DNA of 38,116 nucleotides from Nanobdellota archaeon (GTDB taxonomy: Archaea; Nanobdellota; Nanobdellia; CSSed11-243R1). This document shows positions 21,329-29,777 of this stretch, piece by piece. The position numbers were made by a program, and so were the translations under genes. How positions within the stretch are numbered: position 1 is the stretch's first letter; every line of letters begins with the position of its first letter. The stretch covers positions 1-38,116 of the forward strand of contig JAGGWW010000011.1 of NCBI GenBank assembly GCA_021163365.1, given 5' to 3'. The notes under the pieces are model-generated. The model was given only the letters and a program-made list of their open reading frames with translations. It made no database searches and had not been told where the DNA came from.

Positions 21329-23292
21329 CTTACAGCACCAAATATGTTTGATTTATTTATGCAATGTTGCTTAATATCTTCAATATCTATTTGCTTAATT
21401 AACTCTTTGTCAGATTCTCGCGCAATGGAAATCAAAAATTCTTTAATTTGTTTAGCAAGCTCATCTTTGTTTAAATCGCCAGGAATTAAAACAGCGTAGT
21501 ACTTTGCCCTTCTTCTAATGTTATCGATGGGTCCAGAAACAACTTTAAATTCTTTGTTTACTCCAACACAATATTTAAGTTCTAAATCCTTTATGTAATT
21601 CTTTCTTCCATAAATCATAAATGCACCCTTTGCTATGTACTCTCCACTTGGTGCCCTTTTTGAAACTTGGTGTGGATAAACCCAATAAACACTCTCAATT
21701 CTATTACTTTGCCAAGCTCTTGAATGACACAAAGTAAAAATAGCTGCTTCTCTTTTCTCTTCTTCTGTGCTTTCCTTTCCTTTCTTCATTATTGCAAATG
21801 GAGAACCATAAACATCAGCATGAAAAACAATGTCATCTTCTTCTAAATATTTTTTAATTAAAATCTCATTTTGTATTGCATCTCTTCCAGCAATAACAAG
21901 TTTTCCTTCAGAGGTAAAAAACCAATGGAACTTCTCATACCATTCTTTTTCTTTTTTCTCCATTTTAACTGGCTTTTTTATAACAATCTCTTCTTTTGCT
22001 TTCTTCAAATTCTCTATTTTCTTTTTTGTTTCTTCAATGGCTTTTTTAACCCCTTCTATCTTGGATTCCATCTTTTTTGCTTTTTCATATAAATTATTTG
22101 CATTTTCAGTTATACTTATTCTGAAATCTAAAGAAATTCCAGAATTAAAATCTATAACTATCCTACCTTCATCTGGAATTATTTCTTTTATCATTTGCGC
22201 TTCAACATTCCCTTGCCTTTTTCCTTCTTCTATTTTTGAAATTATTTCATCCCATGGGATATTCCTCTCTCTAGCATCGCGGATTGTGTGAAATATTTCA
22301 TCAAGCTTTCCAAGATTTTGATAAATGAAATCTGCTTTTTTCTTTAACTCTTGTGAAGATTGTAGCAACTCGTTAAGATAATTTTCATGTTGTTTTAAAA
22401 TGAGTTCTTGCTTTACAATCTCTTTTGCAATAGCACTTTTTTCTTCGCTTTCTTCTTCCTTGAATTCTGAAAAGAAGAAATCTAATGCTTTGTTAAATGT
22501 CTCAAACATCTTTTTCTCTTTTAATTCATAAATCTCAAGTAAGAATGGTTGGACATCTTTTGGTTTTTTATTTTCAAAAACAACATTTGCTTTTATCTCT
22601 CCTTGTTTTGCTTTTTCTATTAACTTTAAGTATGTATCGAACAAAATCCTAAATTCCTCATCAGTCAAATCTTTTAAATCAGTCTGTTTTTCAACATCAG
22701 AAACAAAACATATTTCTTCTGCATATTTTCCACCTGTCTTTAAGCCAATTGCAATTGCTTTAACAATTTGGCTTTTTCCAGAATTAAGAATTGCTTGTTT
22801 AAATTTTGAGAAACTTATATCCTCACTAACAATGGATGGGGGTAGCCTGTACAGCTCTCCATGTCTTATTATTCTGTCTCTCCAAGTTTGGGATTTTAAA
22901 GGGATTAAAATCTTTTTTGATGAATCGCAAAGAATTACATTTCCACCACCAAAGATTTCGCATATTAAATAATAAATGTTTCCTTCTTTCTCAAAAGAAA
23001 ATTCTATTGCTCTTTCAAACCCAAGCTGTAGCACGCTTTTCAAACGAGAATTTAAAAGATATTTTCTTAAAAACATACAAAAGTGTGAAGGTACTTCTGG
23101 AAACTCTTCTTTATATTCTGTTAAGTAAACGCATGTTGGAGTTATCTTTAAAAATAATTTCTTTAACAGAGGATGATACAATAAAATAAAAATGTTGCTG
23201 TTCTTATGGTAGATTTTTTCTACCCTAGAGCCAATTAATTCTTTTAATTCTCTAACAAGGGGGATGACTTCTATGTAACTAATTTCTTTCAT
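21325..23292 (-). CDS. rqcH: RqcH/NFACT-family ribosome quality control protein
   Basis: This 655-aa NFACT protein is the archaeal counterpart of eukaryotic NEMF/Rqc2 and bacterial RqcH, which bind stalled large ribosomal subunits and direct C-terminal tailing. The NFACT-N domain starts MKEISYIEVIPLVRELKELIG, includes EIFGGGNVILCD and the conserved WRDRIIRHGE-like stretch, and spans about 200 residues. A long Lys/Glu-rich coiled-coil region follows (about 280-450). The NFACT-R domain begins near residue 460 (EKFHWFFTSEGKLVIAGRDA, HADVYGSPFAIMK) and continues to KGAFMIYGRKNYI. It opens the minus-strand operon and is divergent from polB over 39 bases. Confidence 0.92.
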   Translation of the reverse strand: MKEISYIEVIPLVRELKELIGSRVEKIYHKNSNIFILLYHPLLKKLFLKITPTCVYLTEYKEEFPEVPSHFCMFLRKYLLNSRLKSVLQLGFERAIEFSFEKEGNIYYLICEIFGGGNVILCDSSKKILIPLKSQTWRDRIIRHGELYRLPPSIVSEDISFSKFKQAILNSGKSQIVKAIAIGLKTGGKYAEEICFVSDVEKQTDLKDLTDEEFRILFDTYLKLIEKAKQGEIKANVVFENKKPKDVQPFLLEIYELKEKKMFETFNKALDFFFSEFKEEESEEKSAIAKEIVKQELILKQHENYLNELLQSSQELKKKADFIYQNLGKLDEIFHTIRDARERNIPWDEIISKIEEGKRQGNVEAQMIKEIIPDEGRIVIDFNSGISLDFRISITENANNLYEKAKKMESKIEGVKKAIEETKKKIENLKKAKEEIVIKKPVKMEKKEKEWYEKFHWFFTSEGKLVIAGRDAIQNEILIKKYLEEDDIVFHADVYGSPFAIMKKGKESTEEEKREAAIFTLCHSRAWQSNRIESVYWVYPHQVSKRAPSGEYIAKGAFMIYGRKNYIKDLELKYCVGVNKEFKVVSGPIDNIRRRAKYYAVLIPGDLNKDELAKQIKEFLISIARESDKELIKQIDIEDIKQHCINKSNIFGAVR

Positions 23293-23331
23293 AGGATAGT
23301 TTAAATATTTTGAATTTTAATTATCTTTTGT
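23293..23331. promoter_or_regulatory. 39-bp divergent promoter region of rqcH and polB
   Basis: An A/T-rich box TTTAAATATT at 23300-23309 lies 22-32 bases before the polB ATG at 23332, the expected archaeal TATA spacing. The overlapping reverse strand (AATTCAAAATATTTAAA) could serve rqcH. No Shine-Dalgarno is visible for polB, so a leaderless mRNA is likely. Confidence 0.4.
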
Positions 23332-25773
23332 ATGAATGGAAAAACAATACTTGAATTTTATGTGTATGATGTTGATAGCACAACAGATAATCGTGGGAAA
23401 ACAGAGGTTAGGTTGCTTGGAAAAACAAAAGAAGGTAAAAAGGTTGTAGTTCATGATTATTCTATTAAACCATATTTTTTTGTTGTATTTGACCCGAAGA
23501 AAACAAGCGAAGCATTAAGATTCTTGCAAAAAATAGACTTTGGTGATAATGAAAAACACATCTTAAACTTAAGTGTTTTAAAAAGAAATTTGATTGGAAC
23601 ACCTGTTGATGTTATAAAAATAACTGTTGAGCGCCAAGCAGACATAAGTTATTTAAAAAACATTGTAAAAGAGATGCCAGGGTATAAAGAAGTTGTTGAA
23701 ATTGATATACCACTATCAAAGAGGTATCTTGTTGATAAAAAAATACCACCCCTTGGAAGGATTAGGGTTTATGGCAATTCCATTGAGTCTAAAAAAGTAG
23801 ATTATGAAATAATAGCAGAAAAAATAGAAGTTGTTGAAGAATCGTGTAAAGGACCAATGATTGTTGCAATAGATATAGAAACATACAATCCAATTGGGAA
23901 TCCAAGACCAAATCTTGACCCAATTTTAATGATTTCAATAGTTGGTAATAATGGGTATAAAAGAGTGATAACGTGGAAAAAATTTGAAAATGCGCCAGAA
24001 TTTGTTGAGATAGTTGAATCTGAAATGGATTTAATTAATCGATTGAATACAGTACTTAAACACCTATCTCCAGATATCATTGTTGGGTATAACAGCGATA
24101 ACTTTGATTTTCCCTACATAAAAGCAAGGGCAGAAAAGTATGGCATAGAATTGAAATGGGGGATTGATGATTCTAAGTTAAAAATAGTAAGGCGTGGAAA
24201 TTACAATTCTGCTCTTGTAAAAGGAGTGCCACATGTAGACTTATTTTTATTTATAAGAAACATACTTGCGCCATCTCTTGATACAGAAGTTTATGATTTA
24301 AATTCTGTTGCAAAAGAATTGATTGGCGAAGAGAAAGTTGATGGAATAAATTGGGAAAAAATAAATGAAGCGTGGGAAAGTGGGGAATTAAACAAAGTTG
24401 TTAGGTACTCATTACGAGATTCTGAAATAACACTAAAATTAGCAGAAAAACTTTTGCCACTAATATTTGAGCTTACAAAACTTGTTGGGCAAACGTTGTT
24501 TGAAGTTAGTAGAATGACTTATGGTTCGTGTGTTGAGTGGTATTTGATAAAAAATGCGCATGAACTTGGTGAGCTTATCCCAAACAAACCTGTTGGTGGC
24601 TTTGTGGGAAGAAGCACGTATGAAGGTGCATATGTACATGAGCCAACACCAGGATTATTCAAAAACATAGTTGTTTATGACTTTCGTTCACTTTATCCAA
24701 GCATAATAGTATCGCACAACATATGCCCAACAACCATTTTTTGTGATTGTTGTAAAGAAGGATATAAAACACCACCAATAAATGGGAAGGTGTATTATTT
24801 CTGTAAATCTAAAAAAGGGTTTATTCCGACTTTAATTGAGGACTTAATAAGTAGAAGAGCCAGAATAAAAGAAATATTGAAGACAATTGATAAGAATGAA
24901 AAAGACTATGCAATTCTTAATGCAAGAAGCTACGCTTTAAAAACAATTGCAAATGCCATGTATGGCTACTTTGGTTTTTCAAGAAGCAGGTGGTATTGCA
25001 TAGAATGTGCTGCAAGCATAACTGCATGGGGAAGGTTCTATATAAAAGATGTTATCCAAAAAGCAATTGAAAGGGGATTTAATGTTCTATATGCAGATAC
25101 TGATTCGTTGTTCATATCTCTTGACTCAAAGACAAAAGAAGATGCAAATAAGTTTGTAGAGGAAATAAATAAAAATCTTCCAGAAATGATGGAGTTAGAG
25201 TTTCAAGGGTTTTATCCTTCTGGTTTATTTGTATCTGCAAAAAAAAGATATGCTTTAGCAGATGAAAACAACAACATAATAGTTAAGGGGTTTGAGTTTG
25301 TAAGACGTGATTGGAGCAAGATTGCAAAAGAAACTCAAATGAAAGTTTTAAGAGCGATTTTAATTGATAATTCAAAAGAAAAGGCACTTGAGATAGTAAA
25401 AAACACAATAAAGGAGTTAAAAGAAGGAAAGATGCCTTTAGAGAAAGTTATAATTTATACACAACTAACAAGGAACATAGAAGAGTATGAGTCAATTGGG
25501 CCTCATGTTTCTGCTGCAATAAAGGCTAGGAGAATTGGATATAACTTCGAGCCAGGACAGATAATAAAATATGTTGTTGTTAAAGGTGAAGGAAGCATTT
25601 CAGACAAATCATATATTGTTGAGGAAGTAAAAGAAAAAAACATGGAATATGATGCAGATTACTACATTAATCATCAAGTTATTCCAGCAGTAGAAAGAAT
25701 ATTTGAAGTTCTTGGTTATACAAAAGACCAGTTGCTTGGTAAAGAACAAACAAAACTTAATGGTTTCTTTTAA
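23332..25773 (+). CDS. polB: Family B DNA polymerase
   Basis: This 813-aa replicative-type B-family polymerase has a 3'-5' exonuclease. Exo I is AIDIETYNP near residue 179, Exo II is VGYNSDNFDFPYIKARA near 251, and Exo III is YSLRDSEIT; all keep the acidic residues. Polymerase motif A DFRSLYPSIIVSHN is near 450, motif B KTIANAMYGYFGFS near 536, and motif C YADTDSLF near 587. A zinc-like cysteine set (CDCC...YFCK) lies after motif A. Length is usual for archaeal PolB and no intein is inserted at the motif sites. The C-terminus contains LNGFF, reminiscent of a PIP-box-like end (inference). Expected role: chromosomal DNA synthesis with PCNA. Confidence 0.96.
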   Translation: MNGKTILEFYVYDVDSTTDNRGKTEVRLLGKTKEGKKVVVHDYSIKPYFFVVFDPKKTSEALRFLQKIDFGDNEKHILNLSVLKRNLIGTPVDVIKITVERQADISYLKNIVKEMPGYKEVVEIDIPLSKRYLVDKKIPPLGRIRVYGNSIESKKVDYEIIAEKIEVVEESCKGPMIVAIDIETYNPIGNPRPNLDPILMISIVGNNGYKRVITWKKFENAPEFVEIVESEMDLINRLNTVLKHLSPDIIVGYNSDNFDFPYIKARAEKYGIELKWGIDDSKLKIVRRGNYNSALVKGVPHVDLFLFIRNILAPSLDTEVYDLNSVAKELIGEEKVDGINWEKINEAWESGELNKVVRYSLRDSEITLKLAEKLLPLIFELTKLVGQTLFEVSRMTYGSCVEWYLIKNAHELGELIPNKPVGGFVGRSTYEGAYVHEPTPGLFKNIVVYDFRSLYPSIIVSHNICPTTIFCDCCKEGYKTPPINGKVYYFCKSKKGFIPTLIEDLISRRARIKEILKTIDKNEKDYAILNARSYALKTIANAMYGYFGFSRSRWYCIECAASITAWGRFYIKDVIQKAIERGFNVLYADTDSLFISLDSKTKEDANKFVEEINKNLPEMMELEFQGFYPSGLFVSAKKRYALADENNNIIVKGFEFVRRDWSKIAKETQMKVLRAILIDNSKEKALEIVKNTIKELKEGKMPLEKVIIYTQLTRNIEEYESIGPHVSAAIKARRIGYNFEPGQIIKYVVVKGEGSISDKSYIVEEVKEKNMEYDADYYINHQVIPAVERIFEVLGYTKDQLLGKEQTKLNGFF

Positions 25774-25810
25774 CGTAAAGTTTATTACTTTAACTTTTTT
25801 GTGATTTGTC

Positions 25811-26704
25811 ATGGAAGAAGATATAATTGAAAAATACAAAAAAGCTGGAGAAATAGCAAAAAAGGTTGTTTCTTTTTCTAAAGACATAGTTAAAGAAAAT
25901 GCAAAAGCAATAGATGTTGCTGAAAAAATTGAAAATGAAATTGTGAAACTTGGTGGAAAACCAGCTTGGCCTGTTAATATTTCAATAAATTCAATTGCTG
26001 CACATTGGACACCAAAGCAAAACGATGAAACTGTTTTTAAAAAAGGAGATGTTGTAAAAATAGACATTGGTGTTCATGTTGATGGCTATATTGCTGATAC
26101 AGCATACACAAAAGAAATTGGGACAAATAATTGGAAAGATTTAATAAAAGCAAGTGAGGAAGCAAACAAAGCAGCACTTGATTTAGTTAAGCCAGGTGTT
26201 CCTATTTCTGAAATTGGAAAAGTGATTGAAGAAACAATTAAAAAATATGGGTTTACACCAATTGCAAACCTTTCAGGACATGGATTAAATAAATATGAAA
26301 CTCATGTACCACCAACAATCCCAAACTTTGATAATAAAAGCAACCTTATGCTTGAAGAAGGAATGGCAATTGCAATTGAACCTTTTTCAACAAATGGTGT
26401 TGGTAAAGTTATTGACGCAATGGATTCTGAAATATTTAAACTTGAAGAAGTTAAACCTGTTAGATCGCCAGTTGCAAGAAAAATTCTACAAATAATAGAA
26501 AAAGAGTATAAGACTCTTCCTTTTGGAAAAAGATGGATATCAAAGAGAATAGGTGGACTTGGATTAGAAATTGCATTTAGAGAATTAAAAAGAAATGGTG
26601 TGTTACACAATTACTCTGTATTAAAAGAAGAAAGCAATGGTATTGTAAGTCAACATGAACACACCATTCTTGTTTTAGATACACCAATTGTTACAACACT
26701 ATAA
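25811..26704 (+). CDS. map: Methionine aminopeptidase, type II
   Basis: This 297-aa pita-bread metalloprotease removes the initiator Met. Metal ligands are visible as Asp in VVKIDIGVHVDG, Asp in YIADTAYT, His in LSGHGLNKYETH, Glu in AIAIEPFS and the late Glu in SQHEHTILV. The insertion between IEPFSTNG and the final strands is the type II-specific helical domain seen in archaea and eukaryotes. ATG 25811 has GTGAT at 25801-25805 as Shine-Dalgarno, five bases away. It converges with the RAD55-like gene with a 6-base overlap. Confidence 0.96.
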   Translation: MEEDIIEKYKKAGEIAKKVVSFSKDIVKENAKAIDVAEKIENEIVKLGGKPAWPVNISINSIAAHWTPKQNDETVFKKGDVVKIDIGVHVDGYIADTAYTKEIGTNNWKDLIKASEEANKAALDLVKPGVPISEIGKVIEETIKKYGFTPIANLSGHGLNKYETHVPPTIPNFDNKSNLMLEEGMAIAIEPFSTNGVGKVIDAMDSEIFKLEEVKPVRSPVARKILQIIEKEYKTLPFGKRWISKRIGGLGLEIAFRELKRNGVLHNYSVLKEESNGIVSQHEHTILVLDTPIVTTL

Positions 26705-27295
26705 TTCTAAATCATTCCATTTTTCTAATTCTTTTATTCCTTTAACAAACACAAAGTGTTTTCCATTTTCCTCTTTTAGCATTATTGCACCATCCATCAA
26801 ATGCTTCATTAACATTAGAACTTTGTCGTCATGCATGCCTTCTTCAATTGAAACAAATGCTGTCCCATTGGTTCTCTTAATCTTAGCAAGCAAAACTTGA
26901 AGAAATCTTGCTATTGCCTGAGGATTGGAATACATCAAGAAAGTTGAAGCAGAATTAATTATTACAAAATGCTCTTTTTCTTCCTTAAACATCTTTGTCT
27001 CAAGTTGAGTTAATGCAACACTTATCTCATTTAAAGCTAAAGGTCCAGGAACCCTTATTATATTTTGTGTGTTCGGTTGGTCTTCGCCAATGTTATTTGT
27101 AAAGCAATCAATGAAATAAAGCTCGTTGTTTTTTACTTTTTGAATTATTTCTTCTGGCGAAGAATCTGTTGTTATAAAAATAGTTGGCTTTAAACATGCA
27201 AGTTTAATTAAAAAATCCTTTTTCCCAGATAATGGTGGTGAAATAATCACATATGCACCATTTGGCAATCTTTTTGCAAGCTCTTCAACATTCAT
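26699..27295 (-). CDS. RAD55/KaiC-like RecA-fold protein with degenerate P-loop
   Basis: This 198-aa protein reads as a small RecA-superfamily module. An N-terminal strand-loop IISPPLSGKKDFLIKL sits at the Walker A place but lacks the leading Gly and the Ser/Thr after Lys. A Walker-B-like strand HFVIINSASTFLMY is followed by a helix and the strand TAFVSIEEGMHD. These features match archaeal RAD55-like proteins related to KaiC, probably without normal ATP turnover. A TATA-like box at 27313-27326 and the lack of a Shine-Dalgarno suggest a leaderless transcript of its own, although it directly follows the signalling operon on the same strand. Function is unknown; a regulatory or scaffold role beside the KaiC-like ATPase is inference. 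Confidence 0.6.
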   Translation of the reverse strand: MNVEELAKRLPNGAYVIISPPLSGKKDFLIKLACLKPTIFITTDSSPEEIIQKVKNNELYFIDCFTNNIGEDQPNTQNIIRVPGPLALNEISVALTQLETKMFKEEKEHFVIINSASTFLMYSNPQAIARFLQVLLAKIKRTNGTAFVSIEEGMHDDKVLMLMKHLMDGAIMLKEENGKHFVFVKGIKELEKWNDLEL

Positions 27296-27312
27296 GTTTT
27301 TATCAAGATGTT

Positions 27313-27326
27313 AATAATATTAAAAA
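27313..27326 (-). promoter_or_regulatory. TATA-like box for the RAD55-like gene
   Basis: On the minus strand GTTTTTAATATTA ends about 18 bases before the ATG at 27295 and is centred about 24 bases upstream. The 31-base gap and absent Shine-Dalgarno support a leaderless start. Confidence 0.35.
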
Positions 27327-28073
27327 CTAACCCTCAAGTGAATCTTTGTGTATATATGCAGCTATTGCTATTACTGCATATCCTAAAAGCCATGGTATAT
27401 CTGAGAGGATGTAAAAAGATTCATAAAGTTCATACCAGTCTAAATAAGAAAAAACTATGTCTGCAATTGCTGTTAAAGCAAAGCCTGTTAATAATAACAT
27501 CCATGTTTTTGATAACTTTGCTCCACGAAAACATTCAACAAACAGTAAGGAACCAAATATAAGGAACAAATCAAAGATTGGATAACCTAAAGACACTATT
27601 TTGCTTAAGATTTCATAATCTGAAATAGCAATTGGGTAGATTAGTATTTTGTATAAAATTGCAAACGAGAGTAATAATGTAAACAATGGGAGAAGATACT
27701 TTTTATTAGCAATTTGTTTTACAACATTGTTATATTCAACAAATAAACCAATCAACACAAAAACATATCCAAGGAGAAATGATATGTCAGCAACTGATGG
27801 GAATGGATAAACATCTAAAATTGTTTCATAATAAAACCAAATTGCTTCTCCAACCAACCAAAGAACCATTCCAATTAACAAAAACAACCAAACCTTTCCT
27901 TCAGATGAACTTAGCTTAGTAAGATTAATAACTTTATACATTAAATAAGCTGCAATAGATGGGATAATTATGAAAAACGCATCTGAGATATAATAAAAAT
28001 CTGACTCTGAGAGAACAAAATATGAGATTGTGAGAGAAACTAGCAAAACCAATGCATAAAAGGCTTTCTTCAT
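27327..28073 (-). CDS. Eight-helix integral membrane protein, candidate sensor
   Basis: This 248-aa protein has about eight hydrophobic helices and almost no soluble domain. Between helices 3 and 4 is the stretch YPFPSVADISFLLGY, with a related SDIPWLLGY near the end. Similar P-S-x-A-D-x-x-x-L motifs occur in N-terminal membrane sensor regions of bacterial signalling proteins, so a membrane sensing role is plausible; there is no kinase or cyclase domain attached. I start at ATG 28073 because GGAGG (28081-28085) lies seven bases upstream inside the preceding gene's end; the ATG at 28091 lacks such support. It belongs to the roadblock/GTPase operon. Confidence 0.7.
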   Translation of the reverse strand: MKKAFYALVLLVSLTISYFVLSESDFYYISDAFFIIIPSIAAYLMYKVINLTKLSSSEGKVWLFLLIGMVLWLVGEAIWFYYETILDVYPFPSVADISFLLGYVFVLIGLFVEYNNVVKQIANKKYLLPLFTLLLSFAILYKILIYPIAISDYEILSKIVSLGYPIFDLFLIFGSLLFVECFRGAKLSKTWMLLLTGFALTAIADIVFSYLDWYELYESFYILSDIPWLLGYAVIAIAAYIHKDSLEG

Positions 28074-28075
28074 TT

Positions 28076-28291
28076 TCAACCCTCCAAACATTTTTTAGCA
28101 ATCGTGTCTGCCACAGGGCCAATTATTGAGCGATATCTTTCAATAAGCTTCATTTGTATTTCTTGAGGGTTTCCATGAAGCTCTACATGTTTATTTACTT
28201 TTAAACCTGGAACTTTGTTTGCTTGAACAATTGCAACATCTCCAATTATCTTCCTTGTTTCGCATATTATCTCATAAATCTTGTTTCCCAT
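28076..28291 (-). CDS. Unknown 71-aa protein of the roadblock/GTPase operon
   Basis: This small soluble protein has the alternating pattern GDVAIVQANKVPGL followed by VELHGNPQEIQMKLIERYRSIIGPVADTIAKK, a likely beta strand pair then a long helix. I do not recognise a family. The start is secure: GGAGGG lies seven bases upstream of ATG 28291 within the end of the roadblock gene, and its own end carries the Shine-Dalgarno for the membrane protein. Tight coupling on both sides suggests it works with the roadblock protein and GTPase, perhaps as an accessory subunit or membrane-protein adaptor (inference). Confidence 0.7.
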   Translation of the reverse strand: MGNKIYEIICETRKIIGDVAIVQANKVPGLKVNKHVELHGNPQEIQMKLIERYRSIIGPVADTIAKKCLEG

Positions 28292-28294
28292 TTA

Positions 28295-28660
28295 TCATCC
28301 CTCCAAAACACTTATTATTCTCCCGCTTGCTTTTCCCATTTCTAAAAGCAAAAGTCCAAGATTTACATCTGGTGTTGCTATAACAACTAAAAGTGCATTT
28401 TCACCAGCATTTATTGTAACAAGCTTTCCCTTTTTAGCGTCAACAATTATTTGATTTACACCACCTTGTTTAAGTTCAGCTGCTGCTGTTTCAGCTGCTC
28501 CAGCCATTGCTGCTGACATCGCTGCAAAAGTTTCTGGATTTGTCCCACTAATATCACTTGCTATTACAAGTCCATCTTTAGAAACAACTGATGCTCCAAG
28601 CACATCTCCAGTTGCTTTTAAATCTAAGAGAATTTTATCAAGTTCTTCTTTCTTTGACAT
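28295..28660 (-). CDS. Roadblock/LC7-domain protein
   Basis: This 121-aa single-domain roadblock/LC7 protein (MglB/robl type) starts MSKKEELDKILLDLKATGDVLGASVVSKDGLVIAS as helix then strands, followed by NPETFAAMSAAMAGAAETAAAEL (central helix) and NQIIVDAKKGKLVTINAGENALLVVIA. Such dimers bind Ras-like GTPases and can act as GTPase-activating or scaffold proteins. ATG 28660 is preceded by GGTGAT at four bases; the longer frame upstream is not supported. The gene starts 23 bases before the stop of the GTPase gene, so the two are translationally coupled, as expected for a GTPase and its roadblock partner. Confidence 0.92.
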   Translation of the reverse strand: MSKKEELDKILLDLKATGDVLGASVVSKDGLVIASDISGTNPETFAAMSAAMAGAAETAAAELKQGGVNQIIVDAKKGKLVTINAGENALLVVIATPDVNLGLLLLEMGKASGRIISVLEG

Positions 28661-29777
28661 TTCCATCACCCAATATCTTATTAAAAAGAGCTTCAAGGAC
28701 AATGTTTACATTTTTTAACTTACAAGGTTTTCCACGAGTTGGGGTTTCGCCATCAGCAACATCTATTGGTATTACATCTACATCTTTTAAATCAAGCTTT
28801 TCTAATATCTCTTTTGAACAAAGAGCGTTTTTTGAATTTGATTTGTTTGCTGCTATAACAACAGGTAAACCTTCTTTCCTTGTTTTTATCAACATTTCTT
28901 TTGCTCTCTTAAAAGTTTGTGGAGCTGTTGAATCAATAACAAGAATAACACCTAATGCTTCAGAACTAAGCATTTTAAGCAATGGGTCAAACCTTTCTTG
29001 TCCTGGTGTTCCAAACAAATCAACTAAAAAACCCTTGTAATCAACAATGCCGTGGTCTAATGCAACAGTTGTGCCAAGCCTATCAACAGAAACAGCACGT
29101 TTAGATGCAGAATGAACAAAAGATGTTTTGCCAGCATTAAATGGCCCAGTTACTAATATCTTTGGTATGTATACTTTAAATCCGCCTGGTTTTAGAATCT
29201 TAAATGGAATTCTTAAGTTTAATGGCTTTTTTAAAAATTCTAAGTATGATGTTAAAAAAATCTTTGATTCTATGGAATTTAATAAAACAACATTGTCAAA
29301 CATTGAAATAAGTTTATTGAGGAACTCTTTTGAAAAATTCCAATTTATAAAATTTGTTACAAGAATGCAATTATTCTCTTTGGCTTTTTTAATTAATTCC
29401 TTTATGCGTTCAAATGGTTTTTCGCTTAAATTAAACAATGTTGATATTGAGTCATAAAATAAAAGCGAATCTTTAACACCTTTTAATGCACGCGAAACAT
29501 CTTCTGGATTAATATTTTCTTTTGTTGGGCATATAACACCAGAATAACTATCTACTAAATTTATATTATCAAAACCGTAGCCTAAAGACAAGATGTTATT
29601 TTTTACAACATTAATTGTTTTATTATTAACAACATATGTTTTTTCTCCTTGTGAGACGCATAGCAAGTGCTGCATAAAAGACGACGAGTCAACAGATGGT
29701 GAAGATATTATTAACAAATTTGTCTTAATTTGTTTAAAAAAATCATCTATTGCATCAACACCAATCTTTAACATCAT
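28638..29777 (-). CDS. RecA-like (P-loop-less) domain fused to a Ras-like small GTPase
   Basis: This is a 379-aa fusion. Residues 1-195 look like a KaiC/RAD55-type domain: GVDAIDDFFKQ at the start, a Walker-A place occupied by SSPSVDSSSF (no GK), and a Walker-B-like SLLFYDSISTLFNL. Residues 200-379 are a small GTPase: G1 GPFNAGKTS (211-219), switch I GTTVALD, G3 DLFGTPGQE near 253-261, and G4 ANKSNS. The last Asp of the canonical NKxD is Asn314 here; Asp contacts the guanine base, so nucleotide specificity may be altered. The GTPase resembles MglA/conservon-type proteins that pair with roadblock domains. ATG 29777 overlaps the TrmB stop (ATGA); GTGAGGA upstream is a Shine-Dalgarno. Likely a cytoplasmic signalling switch. 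Confidence 0.85.
   Translation of the reverse strand: MMLKIGVDAIDDFFKQIKTNLLIISSPSVDSSSFMQHLLCVSQGEKTYVVNNKTINVVKNNILSLGYGFDNINLVDSYSGVICPTKENINPEDVSRALKGVKDSLLFYDSISTLFNLSEKPFERIKELIKKAKENNCILVTNFINWNFSKEFLNKLISMFDNVVLLNSIESKIFLTSYLEFLKKPLNLRIPFKILKPGGFKVYIPKILVTGPFNAGKTSFVHSASKRAVSVDRLGTTVALDHGIVDYKGFLVDLFGTPGQERFDPLLKMLSSEALGVILVIDSTAPQTFKRAKEMLIKTRKEGLPVVIAANKSNSKNALCSKEILEKLDLKDVDVIPIDVADGETPTRGKPCKLKNVNIVLEALFNKILGDGNVKERRT

Noticed and set aside
21830-22291. 153-codon plus-strand open frame opposite rqcH
   Set aside because: Phe/Ser/Ile-rich translation mirrors the Lys/Glu-rich coiled-coil of RqcH on the other strand.
23332-25773. Intein in PolB
   Set aside because: Polymerase motifs A, B and C are uninterrupted and the length is normal.
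25609-26067. 152-codon minus-strand open frame over the polB end and map start
   Set aside because: Runs antisense through two strong genes and the short spacer; no family pattern.
27327-28660. Three neighbouring proteins all ending in Leu-Glu-Gly
   Set aside because: For two of them the codons TTG GAG GGN are simply the Shine-Dalgarno of the next gene; the third is probably coincidence. No tag function is needed.
28591-29040. 149-codon plus-strand open frame across the roadblock and GTPase genes
   Set aside because: Antisense to two clear coding regions with intact motifs; no start signal of its own.
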